Of a stretch of DNA of 64,000 nucleotides, positions 24,971 to 32,790 are shown in pieces (positions within the stretch are counted from its first letter, which is position 1; the number at the start of each line of letters is the position of its first letter). A program made the translations under genes and the position numbers. Below the pieces are notes generated by a model. The model had not been told where the DNA came from and made no database searches. It was given only the letters and a program-made list of their open reading frames with translations. The stretch is taken from contig NZ_JABWGN010000009.1 in the NCBI RefSeq assembly GCF_013363975.1, positions 372,001 to 436,000 on the forward strand. The letters are read 5' to 3'. The DNA is from Nonomuraea montanisoli. GTDB taxonomy: Bacteria > Actinomycetota > Actinomycetes > Streptosporangiales > Streptosporangiaceae.

Positions 24971-26056
24971 GTGACGTTGAGGATCGACATCGGCGGCCTG
25001 CCGTCCGGGCGACTGCGGTTCGCCGCCTCCCCGCTGGCCGAGCTGACCGCGATGCTGCACGTGCTGGCCGAACCCGGGCATCACCCGCAGCTCGCCGGCT
25101 GGGCCGGGGACGTCTGGGCCGGGCTGCCGCCGGAGCTGGCCGAGCGGCTCAGGGAGGCGGAGTTCCTCTGGCGTTCCTCACGAGCCGACTTCCTGGTCCC
25201 CGCTCGTCCCCGGCCGACCCTCGCCGAGGAGCTGGACGACGTGGACCGGATCGACGACGAGACGTACGTGACCGCCGCGCTCATCACCACGTGCGGCAGC
25301 AACCGGGTCCACTTCGCCGCGCCGTCACCGCTCGCCGACGCGACGGCGCGCGAGCGGGCCCTGGACCTCGCCCAGGCCCGCGGCGCGCACCAGGAGGCCT
25401 TCGCGGAACGGCTGCTCGCGGACCCCGCGGCCGTGCGGGCGCGGGTGCGGCACACCCTCGAACAGTGCGCCGAGGCCTTCTTCGACGCCGCCTGGACGGG
25501 CGTCGCCGTGCGACTCGCCGCCGACCTGCGCCTGAAGAACGACCTGCTGAAGCGCCAGGGCATCGGGGCGGCACTCGCGTCGGTCTCCGGCGCCGTCACC
25601 CTGGCGCCGGACGGCGACTGCATCATCGTGGACAAGCTGCAGGACAACGCGACCAGCGCCCACGGCACCGGGGTCACCTTCCTCCCCAGCGTCTTCGGCC
25701 GCCCGCACCTGGTGGTGGTCCACGCGCCCGGGTGGCAGCCGGTGGTGCAGTACCCCGTGGCCGAGCCGAGCCCGTCGGAGCCGGTATCGCTGGAAACGGT
25801 CACGCTACGGCTGGAGGCACTCGCGCATCCGGTACGACTGCGGCTGCTGCGCACCCTGGCCCGCGGCCCGCACACCACCGGTGAGCTGGCCCACGCCTGG
25901 GAACTCTCGGCCCCGGAGGTTTCCCGCCACCTCGCCGTCCTGCGCCGCGCGGGCCTGCTCACGGCCCGGCGGCACGGTCGCTACGTCCGTCACACCCTCA
26001 ATCTGCCCGATCTGACGGCGCTGGGGGCCGACCTGCTGGCGGCCGTCCTGCGCTGA
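24971..26056 (+). CDS. DUF5937-like / ArsR-type transcriptional regulator
   Basis: 361 residues, GTG start just after GATGAGGGG. The first 260 residues (LRFAASPLAELTAMLHVL...GWAGDVW...) match the DUF5937 type, in which a large ligand-sensing region precedes a C-terminal ArsR winged helix. That helix is LRLEALAHPVRLRLLRTLARGPHTTGELAHAWELSAPEVSRHLAVLRRAGLL, residues about 275-335. It is the likely repressor of the divergent MFS pump. Confidence 0.83.
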   Translation: MTLRIDIGGLPSGRLRFAASPLAELTAMLHVLAEPGHHPQLAGWAGDVWAGLPPELAERLREAEFLWRSSRADFLVPARPRPTLAEELDDVDRIDDETYVTAALITTCGSNRVHFAAPSPLADATARERALDLAQARGAHQEAFAERLLADPAAVRARVRHTLEQCAEAFFDAAWTGVAVRLAADLRLKNDLLKRQGIGAALASVSGAVTLAPDGDCIIVDKLQDNATSAHGTGVTFLPSVFGRPHLVVVHAPGWQPVVQYPVAEPSPSEPVSLETVTLRLEALAHPVRLRLLRTLARGPHTTGELAHAWELSAPEVSRHLAVLRRAGLLTARRHGRYVRHTLNLPDLTALGADLLAAVLR

Positions 26057-26101
26057 GCAGCCGCCGGCGGCCTTGGTGCCGTACGGTGATCATCGCCGGG
26101 T

Positions 26102-26650
26102 TCAGCCGTAGTAGTCGCGGATCTCCCAGTAGCGGGAGGGGTGGCTGTCGCAGGTGTACTGGACGGCCTCGATGTTGTTGTCGGTGCTGACGCCGCCGGC
26201 GATGGTGAGGCACTTGCCGGTCTGGACGTTCCTGAACTGGACGTGCTGGCCGACCTGACTGCCCAGCGCCCAGTAGCGCGAGGGGTGGCTGTCGCAGGTG
26301 TACTGGAGGGCGACGACGTTGTTGTCGGTGCTGACGCCGCCGGCGATGGTGAGGCACTTGCCGGTCTGGCGGTTCCTGATCTGCAGGTACGCGCTGGAGT
26401 AGCCCCAGACGTCCCAGCGGCGGGAGGGGTGGCTGTCGCAGGTGTACTGGACGGCGTGGACGTTGTTGTCGGTGCTGACGCCGCCGGCGATGGTCAGGCA
26501 CTTGCCGGTCTGCCAGTTCACGAGCTGGACGTTCGACGCCGCCCAGACCGCCGTGGACGAGGGCGCGGCGGATGCCGGGGTGATGGTGGTCGCGCCGAGG
26601 GCGAGGAGGGGAGCGATGACGGCCGCCGCCCGAAGGATGTGTGACTTCAT
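26102..26650 (-). CDS. Secreted ricin B-type (beta-trefoil) lectin domain protein
   Basis: 182 residues from ATG 26650. A Sec signal (AAAVIAPLLALGATTITPASA) is followed by one beta-trefoil made of three 48-residue repeats. Each has QTGKCLTIAGGVSTDNN and the Q-Y-TCDSHPSR-W motif, the Q-x-W-type sugar-binding pattern. The protein is a lone lectin domain with no catalytic partner. The three DNA repeats are nearly identical. The preceding gene ends in a strong hairpin, so this gene probably has its own promoter. Confidence 0.85.
   Translation of the reverse strand: MKSHILRAAAVIAPLLALGATTITPASAAPSSTAVWAASNVQLVNWQTGKCLTIAGGVSTDNNVHAVQYTCDSHPSRRWDVWGYSSAYLQIRNRQTGKCLTIAGGVSTDNNVVALQYTCDSHPSRYWALGSQVGQHVQFRNVQTGKCLTIAGGVSTDNNIEAVQYTCDSHPSRYWEIRDYYG
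26165..26515 (-). repeat. Three near-identical 144-base repeats inside the lectin gene
   Basis: The segment TTGTTGTCGGTGCTGACGCC recurs at intervals of 144 bases (near 26174, 26318 and 26462), each followed by the same stretch ending in the KCLTIAGG codons. Protein repeats are expected in a trefoil, but this level of DNA identity suggests recent duplication or gene conversion. Confidence 0.85.
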
Positions 26651-26670
26651 GTGACCCAGCGTGCGGGCGT

Positions 26671-26717
26671 GGGGCCGGCCTGGCATGAGTACCTCGTACT
26701 CAAGCCAGGCCGGCCCC
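26671..26717 (-). terminator. 47-base near-perfect hairpin downstream of the ice-binding/DUF4082 gene
   Basis: Two 22-base arms (GGGGCCGGCCTGGC... and its complement) with one A-A mismatch and a CTC loop. It lies 24 bases past the stop at 26741 and 21 bases ahead of the lectin start, so it insulates the two minus-strand genes. It is unusually long for a terminator. Confidence 0.75.
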
Positions 26718-26740
26718 ATGGATCTTGGCGACGCGGCCGA

Positions 26741-28891
26741 TCAGCCGACGTCGAACAGGACGTCGACCCAGTAGTTCGTGCCCTGGTAGGTGCTGGTGGG
26801 GAAGGTGTTCGTCGCCCCGTAGACGAACACGCCGTTGGCGCCGGAGACGCCGCCGTTCTCGAGCGCGGTCAGCGGGTGGTTGCTGTGCGCGTTGAAGAAC
26901 CCCTGCGACGTGTAGGAGAAGTGTCCCGATGGGGCGAAGTAGGAGGCGATGTAGGTGGTGTCGGCGCTGAGCGCGACTGGTGAGGAGAAGTACGCCTGCT
27001 GCCAGCCGGACGCGCTCTCGCCGGTGAAGGTGACGGTGGCGAGCTGCGTGCCGCCGGTGGTCCACAGGCTGCCGATGTGGGTGCCGGTGTTCTGCGAGCC
27101 CTTGTAGAAGCGGATGCCCCGGGCGACCCCCGCGGCGGCGGTCCGGAACTTCACGCCGAGCGTGGCCGGGTCGGCGGCCGGGTGGTTCTCGACCGTGGGC
27201 GTCGCCGCGTCGGTCCAGACGGTGTCCGAGCGCAGGAAGACGGGCTCGACCCAGTAGTTCGTGGCCTGGTAGGTGGTCGACGGGAACGCGTTCGCCGCGC
27301 CGTAGGTGTAGATCCCGTTGCCGGCCCCTGAGGTGCTGGCCGGCGCGGTCAGCGGCGGGCTGTTGCGGTCGGTGGTGAAGTAGTTCTGCGTGTAGGAGAA
27401 GTGCCCCACTGGCGCGAAGTACGACACGATGTAGGTGGTGTCGGCGTCGATCGGCGCCGGTGAGGAGAAGGTCGCCTGCTGCCAGCCGGAGGCGCTCTCG
27501 CCGGTGAAGGTGACGGTGGCCAGTTGCGTGCCGCCGGTGGTCCACAGGCTGCCGACGTGGGTGCCGGTGTTCTGCGAGCCCTTGTAGAAGCGGACGCCCT
27601 GCACGAGTCCGGACGTGGAGGCGCGGAACCTGACTCCGAGCGTGACGGGGGCGCCACTGGGGTGGTTCTCGACGGCCGGGGTCGCCGAGCCGGTCCACAG
27701 GGTGTCGGTGACCGCGTGGTTCACCCCGGGCGAGGTGCTCGGGGCGAGGGTGACGAGGGCTTCGCTCTCGAACGCCTGGCCGTCCACGAAGACGGCCGTG
27801 AGCCGGTGGGTGCCGCCGCTCAGCGCCGAGGTCTGGAACTGGGCGTGGCCGTTGGCGTCGATGAAGTCCGTGCCGAGCAGCGTCGTGCCGTCCTTGAAGG
27901 CCACCTTCCCCTGCGGGTCGATCAGGGACGGCTCCACGCTGACCGTGGCCGACAGCGTGACCTGCTGCCCCTCGACCGATGAGCCGGAGGGCGAGACGGT
28001 GAGCGTCGTCTGCGACGGCAGGTCGTCCGGCAGGGAGATGCGGGTGTTGGGGCCGGAGGTGGTGCCCTGGAGGGTGACGTTGTTGGTCAGGGCGAAGACC
28101 CGGCCGGTCACGGCGGCGCCGGAGCTGACCGTGGCCGCGTTGTTGGCCAGTACGTTGCCGCGGAACGTCGAGTTGACGCCGAGGGTCGCCGTGCCGGTGA
28201 TCTGGAAGAAGACGTTGTCGGTCTGCGCGCCGTTGACCAGGTTGAGGTTGCTCACCGTGGCGGTGGTCAGGGTGGCCGCCCGGAAGATGAAGATCGCGTT
28301 CGGGTCGGTCTGGGCGTCCAGGGTGAGGGTGCCGTTGATCTGGAAGGTGGTGCCGGACGACGGGGTGTAGACGCCCGGCCCCTTGACCGTGCCGCCGAGC
28401 TGGGCGGGCACGTTGTCGGTCACCCCGCGTCCGGCCGCGTTGTTGTAGGCGGCGACCGCGTCGGTCCTGGCCGCGGCCGCGGTGGCGTCGCCGGCGTGGA
28501 TCGTGCCGATCACCTGGCCGGGCGGGAACCCGGACACCGCGTTGTTCGGGCTGGTGCCCAGGTCTCCGGTGACGGTGGTGTTGTCGGTGTTGGCGACCGC
28601 GCCGCCCGCCAGGACCGCGAAGGCCGCCGCGTTCCCGAGGGGGATCAGCGGCGCGGCGACGGCTCTGTCAGGCATCACCGCGAGGAAACCTGTCGCGAGG
28701 ACGGTCGAGAGGATCGTCACCAGTGTGGTGCGGCGGGCGCCCGGCCGGCGCTTCGGCAGCGCGCGGCGGGAGCGAGGGCGGGCGAGCGGCGTCGAGCATG
28801 ATGAACCGGTCGGCCCTTGGGGGCGGTGCGACGGGGCGGGTGTCGCTGGAATGCGCCCTTCCCGAGGGAACATCCCCCCGTTGTACTGCAC
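26741..28891 (-). CDS. Secreted mosaic protein: ice-binding-like (DUF3494) domain, bacterial Ig-like domain, two DUF4082 domains
   Basis: 716 residues as drawn from ATG 28891; a second ATG is at 28873, and the first 50 residues are basic and low-complexity, so the true start may be later. A signal sequence (TLVTILSTVLATGFLAVM...AVAAP) is followed by a DUF3494 beta-helix (NTDNTTVTGDLGTSPNNAV, residues about 85-290). Next comes an Ig-like domain (about 300-385) and two DUF4082 units (about 400-555 and 560-716) sharing RFYKGSQNTGTH. No sorting signal or anchor is seen. It is probably an extracellular adhesin or surface-binding protein; ice binding is not implied by the fold alone. Confidence 0.82.
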   Translation of the reverse strand: MQYNGGMFPREGRIPATPAPSHRPQGPTGSSCSTPLARPRSRRALPKRRPGARRTTLVTILSTVLATGFLAVMPDRAVAAPLIPLGNAAAFAVLAGGAVANTDNTTVTGDLGTSPNNAVSGFPPGQVIGTIHAGDATAAAARTDAVAAYNNAAGRGVTDNVPAQLGGTVKGPGVYTPSSGTTFQINGTLTLDAQTDPNAIFIFRAATLTTATVSNLNLVNGAQTDNVFFQITGTATLGVNSTFRGNVLANNAATVSSGAAVTGRVFALTNNVTLQGTTSGPNTRISLPDDLPSQTTLTVSPSGSSVEGQQVTLSATVSVEPSLIDPQGKVAFKDGTTLLGTDFIDANGHAQFQTSALSGGTHRLTAVFVDGQAFESEALVTLAPSTSPGVNHAVTDTLWTGSATPAVENHPSGAPVTLGVRFRASTSGLVQGVRFYKGSQNTGTHVGSLWTTGGTQLATVTFTGESASGWQQATFSSPAPIDADTTYIVSYFAPVGHFSYTQNYFTTDRNSPPLTAPASTSGAGNGIYTYGAANAFPSTTYQATNYWVEPVFLRSDTVWTDAATPTVENHPAADPATLGVKFRTAAAGVARGIRFYKGSQNTGTHIGSLWTTGGTQLATVTFTGESASGWQQAYFSSPVALSADTTYIASYFAPSGHFSYTSQGFFNAHSNHPLTALENGGVSGANGVFVYGATNTFPTSTYQGTNYWVDVLFDVG

Positions 28892-28961
28892 TCATGGCGC
28901 AGAGTAACTGCACGGATGTGATACGTCATGCTAACCATCCGTCGGCGGAGCGGGGGACCGG

Positions 28962-29642
28962 CTACCTGGCGTCCCATGCGCTGTCGTCGACCTTCCAGGT
29001 CACCTTGTCCACGACGTCGACCACGCCGTTGACGCGGCCGGCCATGCGGACCGCGATGGCGGCCTCGGTGCGGCGGTCCATCCATCCGGACAGCGTGACC
29101 ACGCCGTGGTCCACCGACACGGCGACGCCGGCGGTGTCCACCCACAGGGAACGGTCGAGGACGTCGTCGCGGATCTCGGCGGCGATCTCCGCGTCGCTGC
29201 GCATGAACAGCTTGACCAGATCCCGGCGGCTCACCATGCCGACCAGCCGGCCGTTGGGAGCCACCACGGCCAGCCGCTTGACGTCGTGGGCGTCCATCAG
29301 CCGGGCGGCGGCGACCGCTGACTCCGTGGGGGAGACGGTGATCGCGGGGCTCGTCATGAGGTCGGCGGCGGTGCCGCCGTCGGCCTTCCGCCGGCCATGG
29401 GGGTGGCGCAGCCGGGCGCGCAGCGGCGGCCGGTAGCCCTCGCGGTAGAACTCCTCGCGGAACTCCTCCTTGCGCAGCAGGTCGGCCTCGGAGACCAGGC
29501 CGATCACGCGGCTGTCGTCGTCGAGGACCGGAACGGCGCTGATACCACGGGCGATGAGCGTCCGAGCGATGTCCTTGAACGGGGTGACGGCGGTCACGGA
29601 GATGACCTTGCCGGTCATCACGTCGGCGACGGTCATGCGCAT
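28962..29642 (-). CDS. CBS-pair protein with C-terminal BON domain
   Basis: 226 residues; ATG 29642 has GGGAG nine bases upstream, and ATG 29636 is possible. Two CBS motifs (TVADVMTGKVISV...GISAVPVLDDDSRVIGLVSEADLL and LMTSPAITV...DVKRLAVVAPNGRLVGMVSRRDLV) form an adenine-nucleotide-binding Bateman module. The end (about 155-220) is a BON domain (GVVTLSGWMDRRTEAAIA). Its CBS part resembles mycobacterial Hrp1 (Rv2626c). It is divergent from an M50/CBS protease, the same pairing as Rv2625c-Rv2626c in the mycobacterial dormancy regulon. Confidence 0.88.
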   Translation of the reverse strand: MRMTVADVMTGKVISVTAVTPFKDIARTLIARGISAVPVLDDDSRVIGLVSEADLLRKEEFREEFYREGYRPPLRARLRHPHGRRKADGGTAADLMTSPAITVSPTESAVAAARLMDAHDVKRLAVVAPNGRLVGMVSRRDLVKLFMRSDAEIAAEIRDDVLDRSLWVDTAGVAVSVDHGVVTLSGWMDRRTEAAIAVRMAGRVNGVVDVVDKVTWKVDDSAWDAR

Positions 29643-29713
29643 GATGGTCAGCTCCCTGAAGTCGTGGGCACGTCGGCCGCCTTCATCACATCTCGCGAGA
29701 GGGATGCGGCTCA

Positions 29714-29728
29714 GGGGCGGAAGTCCCC
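29714..29728. promoter_or_regulatory. Candidate DosR/DevR-type box in the CBS-BON / M50 intergenic region
   Basis: GGGGCGGAAGTCCCC has the G-G-G-x-C ... AGTCCC form of the dormancy-regulator box. A second, weaker match GGGCGTTATGGCCC lies at 29835-29848, about 36 bases ahead of the M50 start. The rest of the 242-base gap shows nothing else recognised. Confidence 0.45.
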
Positions 29729-29884
29729 AGTGGGGAAGTCGTTGGTCCGCGCCGTCCGGTCATCTGGGTCAGCGGCGCTGAGCCGGCCTCGCCACAGGGG
29801 CGGTGGGCCCGACCGACCAAAGTCCCGCAGGTGAGGGCGTTATGGCCCTGTCCGGACGCGGCGGCGAAGCCGGACCATGGCTGA

Positions 29885-31015
29885 GTGAGGCAGACTCTTC
29901 CGCTGGGCAGCATGGCCGGCGTCCCGGTGCGTGCGCACTGGTCGGCGCTCGGCATCGCGGCGCTCATCGTGGTGCTGCTCGGCACGACCGTGCTGCCCCG
30001 GGCCGTGCCGGGATACGGCCAGGCGCAGTACTGGCTGGTGGCCGCGATCACGGGGACGCTGTTCATGGCTTCGCTGCTGATCCACGAGGCGGCCCACGCG
30101 CTGATCGCCCGCCGGCGCGGGCTGCGGGTCGGTTCCGTCACGCTGTGGGTCCTCGGTGGCTACACCGAGATGGAGGAGGAGGCGAAGAGCCCGCGCGTCG
30201 AGCTGGCGACGGCAGCGGCGGGCCCGCTGGCCAGCCTGGGCATCGCCGCCGTGACTCTCCTCGCCTACGTCTTCCTGCCCCGGCCGGCTCTGGCGGCGTC
30301 CGCGGCCGGGTGGCTGTCCACGATGAACCTGTTGCTGGGCCTGTTCAACCTGCTTCCCGGCGCACCCCTGGACGGTGGGCGCGTGCTGCACGCGCTGCTG
30401 TGGTGGCGGTTCGGCGACGCCGCCCGAGCGGATCGGGCGGCGGCACGGGCGGGGCAGATGCTCGGTACGACGCTCATCTCGGTCGGTCTCGCCAGTACGT
30501 TCCTCTGGAACTGGCTGAGCGGCCTGTGGCTGGCCTTCCTCGGCTGGTACATCGCCATGAGCGCGCGCCAGGAGCTCACCGTCAAGATCGCCCGTGCGGG
30601 GCTGCGTGGCCTGCGGGTGGCCGAGGTGATGACCCCGGTGCCGGATCTGGCGCCCGCGTGGATGAACGTGGAGAAACTCATCGAGGGGGTCGTGCTGCAC
30701 TCGCGTCAGACCGTCTTCCCGGTGGTGACCCTCACCGGAGCCGCGGTGGGCTCGGTCTCGCTGGACACCCTGGCGGCGGTGCCCCCGCAACGCCGCGGCT
30801 CCACGCGGGTGGAGGCGCTCACGACCACGCAGCGTCCGGTGCGGACCCTCGCCCCGGACGACGAGGCCGCCCTGCTCCTGGAGCAGCCCGCGCAGGGGCA
30901 GTTGATCGCCGTCGTCGTCGACGACCGGCGCCTGGTCGGCATGGTGACCGACGCCGACCTGCGCCGGGCTCTCGGGCAGTCGCTGCTGCGGACCGGCGCG
31001 GACGTGACCACCTGA
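29885..31015 (+). CDS. Site-2-type intramembrane metalloprotease (M50) with C-terminal CBS domains
   Basis: 376 residues, GTG start. The zinc motif HEAAH (H67, E68, H71) lies in a membrane helix, and the second motif NLLPGAPLDGGR gives D163. Four or five helices are followed by a CBS pair (about 240-372: VAEVMTPVPDLAP...VVVDDRRLVGMVTDADLRRAL). It resembles mycobacterial Rv2625c/Rip3. It would cleave a membrane-bound substrate in response to adenine nucleotides; the substrate is unknown. Confidence 0.9.
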   Translation: MRQTLPLGSMAGVPVRAHWSALGIAALIVVLLGTTVLPRAVPGYGQAQYWLVAAITGTLFMASLLIHEAAHALIARRRGLRVGSVTLWVLGGYTEMEEEAKSPRVELATAAAGPLASLGIAAVTLLAYVFLPRPALAASAAGWLSTMNLLLGLFNLLPGAPLDGGRVLHALLWWRFGDAARADRAAARAGQMLGTTLISVGLASTFLWNWLSGLWLAFLGWYIAMSARQELTVKIARAGLRGLRVAEVMTPVPDLAPAWMNVEKLIEGVVLHSRQTVFPVVTLTGAAVGSVSLDTLAAVPPQRRGSTRVEALTTTQRPVRTLAPDDEAALLLEQPAQGQLIAVVVDDRRLVGMVTDADLRRALGQSLLRTGADVTT

Positions 31016-31038
31016 GAGCGAGAGGGCGCGAGGGCGCG

Positions 31039-31692
31039 TCAGGGGATCGAGGCCTCGATCCGGGCGAGGTGGGCGGCGAGGATCTCTTCGTAGGCGGCGC
31101 GGCGGTCGGCCCCGAGGGGGCGGATCTCGCGGGCGAAGTGGGCCAGGGCGGGGAAGCGGTCGGGGTCGGCGCCGAGGACCGCGACACGGAACTGCTCCAT
31201 GGCCTGTTCGTACTCGGTGGGGGTGAGGCTGCCGATGCCGGCCTCGGAGGCGATCAGCGCGGCGAGGAGGATCGTGATCCGGTGGTAGCGGGACGGGATC
31301 TCCTCATCGGGCAGGCCCGCGGCCCGCAGGGCCTGGAGCACCTCCTCCATGAACAGCCGCGAACCGGTGCCGCCGGAGGCGTAGCGTCCCCAGATGACGG
31401 CGAGCTGGGGGTGCCGGCCGAACGCCTCCCGCAGGCGCAGGGCCATGGCGGTGATGCGTTGCTTCCAGTCGCCCTCGGGGCGGTAGCCGTCCATGGCGGC
31501 CACCAGGATCCGGTCGGAGACCGCGCGCAGCAACTCGGTCTTGTTGCGGAAGTGCCGGTAAAGGCTTGAGGAGTCGGTCCCGAGCGCCGCGGCGAGCTTG
31601 CGCACGCTGAACGACTCGGCGTCGCTCGTGCGCAGCAACTCCGCCGCCGTGTCCAGGATCTCCTCGGGTGACCAACGCCTTCGGCCCGCCAT
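31039..31692 (-). CDS. TetR-family transcriptional regulator
   Basis: 217 residues from ATG 31692, preceded by GAGAGGGG; a GTG at 31716 is possible. Helix-turn-helix: EEILDTAAELLRTSDAESFSVRKLAAALGTDSSSLYRHFRNKTELL. The C-terminal domain resembles TetR_C_1. It is divergent from the hydrolase gene with a palindrome in between, so it probably represses that gene and itself. Confidence 0.87.
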   Translation of the reverse strand: MAGRRRWSPEEILDTAAELLRTSDAESFSVRKLAAALGTDSSSLYRHFRNKTELLRAVSDRILVAAMDGYRPEGDWKQRITAMALRLREAFGRHPQLAVIWGRYASGGTGSRLFMEEVLQALRAAGLPDEEIPSRYHRITILLAALIASEAGIGSLTPTEYEQAMEQFRVAVLGADPDRFPALAHFAREIRPLGADRRAAYEEILAAHLARIEASIP

Positions 31693-31730
31693 CTCGCCCC
31701 TCTCGTCCGGGCTCACTCTAGTCTATGCAC

Positions 31731-31758
31731 TTGCTGTTGCACGCACCGCGTGCATAAT
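31731..31758 (+). promoter_or_regulatory. Promoter of the hydrolase operon overlapped by a TetR-type operator
   Basis: A -35-like TTGCTG (31731-31736) and -10 CATAAT (31753-31758) are 16 bases apart. Between them lies the palindrome TGCACGC-ACC-GCGTGCA (31738-31754), nested in outer arms TATGCAC (31724-31730) and GTGCATA (31750-31756). Repressor bound here would block polymerase. Confidence 0.6.
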
Positions 31759-31817
31759 GGTGCGCATGCCGGCTGACAGGCCCGGCCAGGAGAAGGACGA
31801 GACGGGGAGACGGAGAC

Positions 31818-32780
31818 ATGAGCGAGAGCACCGCTGTGCAGCGGCCGCCGGAGCCGGACTTCTCGGCGATCACGACCGAGGAACTGATCGCCTACCGCGC
31901 CGCGGAGAACGGCTGGCGGGCGTCCGGCGCGGCGCGGGCGATCCTCGGGGAGCCGGACCCCGGGGCCGCGATCGAGTGGCGGGACCTCGCGCTGCCGGGC
32001 CGCGACCTGCCGGTCCGGGTGTACCGGCCGGCGTCGGCGGGCGACGGCGAGACCGCCGCCCGCACCGGCCTGCCGCTCGTGGTCCACGTCCACGGAGGCG
32101 GCTTCGTGGGCACGGCGGCGCAGTGCGACTGGACCAACAGCCACCTCGCCGCCCGGCTGCCCGCGCTCGTCGTCTCGGTCGAGCACCGCCTCGTCGCCCC
32201 GGACAGCCCGCTCCCGAACGCCGCCGACGACGGCTGGGACGTGCTCCGGCACGTGCTGCGGCACGCCGCGCAGTGGGGCGTCGACCCGGCGCGCACGGCC
32301 GTCTTCGGCGAGAGCTTCGGCGCGCTGGTCAGCGCGCTGACGGCCATCCGGGCCCGGGAGGCCGGCCTGCGGCTCAGGGCGCAGGTGCTGGTCAACCCCG
32401 CGGTCGACGTGACCGAGACGATGGATGCACATCCCTCGATCGCCGAGTACGCATACCGCCCGACCCGCGCCATGCCGCTGCTGCGGCTCCTGCGGCGGCT
32501 CGCCGTCCCGCCGGGAACCGACGCCCGCGCGTTCTCGCCGCTGTACGCGGACGACCTGAGCGGGCTCGCCCCCGCGCTGCTCGTGGTGCCGACCCAGGAC
32601 GCGCTCGCCGACCACGGCCGCCGCTACGCCGAGCGCCTGCGGGCGGCCGGCACGTCCGTGCGGCTCACCGAGTACCCGGGAGCGCGGCACGCGTTCCTCA
32701 CCCTGCCGGGCGTGGAACCGCAGGCCGTGGTCGCCCAGGCGGAGATCCTCGAGTTCCTGCGCGCGGCGCTGGCGGGGTGA
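31818..32780 (+). CDS. Alpha/beta hydrolase, hormone-sensitive-lipase (HSL) type esterase
   Basis: 320 residues. The HSL oxyanion motif HGGG (92-95) and nucleophile elbow GESFG with S166 are present, with an acid near PTQDALAD and H in GARHAF. A GGAGAC ribosome-binding site precedes the ATG. It hydrolyses short-chain or substituted esters in the cytosol. The next gene starts eight bases after its stop, so the two are probably cotranscribed under TetR control. Confidence 0.88.
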   Translation: MSESTAVQRPPEPDFSAITTEELIAYRAAENGWRASGAARAILGEPDPGAAIEWRDLALPGRDLPVRVYRPASAGDGETAARTGLPLVVHVHGGGFVGTAAQCDWTNSHLAARLPALVVSVEHRLVAPDSPLPNAADDGWDVLRHVLRHAAQWGVDPARTAVFGESFGALVSALTAIRAREAGLRLRAQVLVNPAVDVTETMDAHPSIAEYAYRPTRAMPLLRLLRRLAVPPGTDARAFSPLYADDLSGLAPALLVVPTQDALADHGRRYAERLRAAGTSVRLTEYPGARHAFLTLPGVEPQAVVAQAEILEFLRAALAG

Positions 32781-32790
32781 CGGAGCAATG

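Noticed and set aside
18417..26056. Antibiotic biosynthetic cluster suggested by the SARP-type regulator and an MFS pump
   Set aside because: No polyketide synthase, peptide synthetase, terpene or RiPP enzyme was seen nearby.
26165..26515. CRISPR-like array from regularly spaced repeats
   Set aside because: The 144-base periodic repeats are in frame within a lectin gene and encode trefoil units; the spacers are also repeated.
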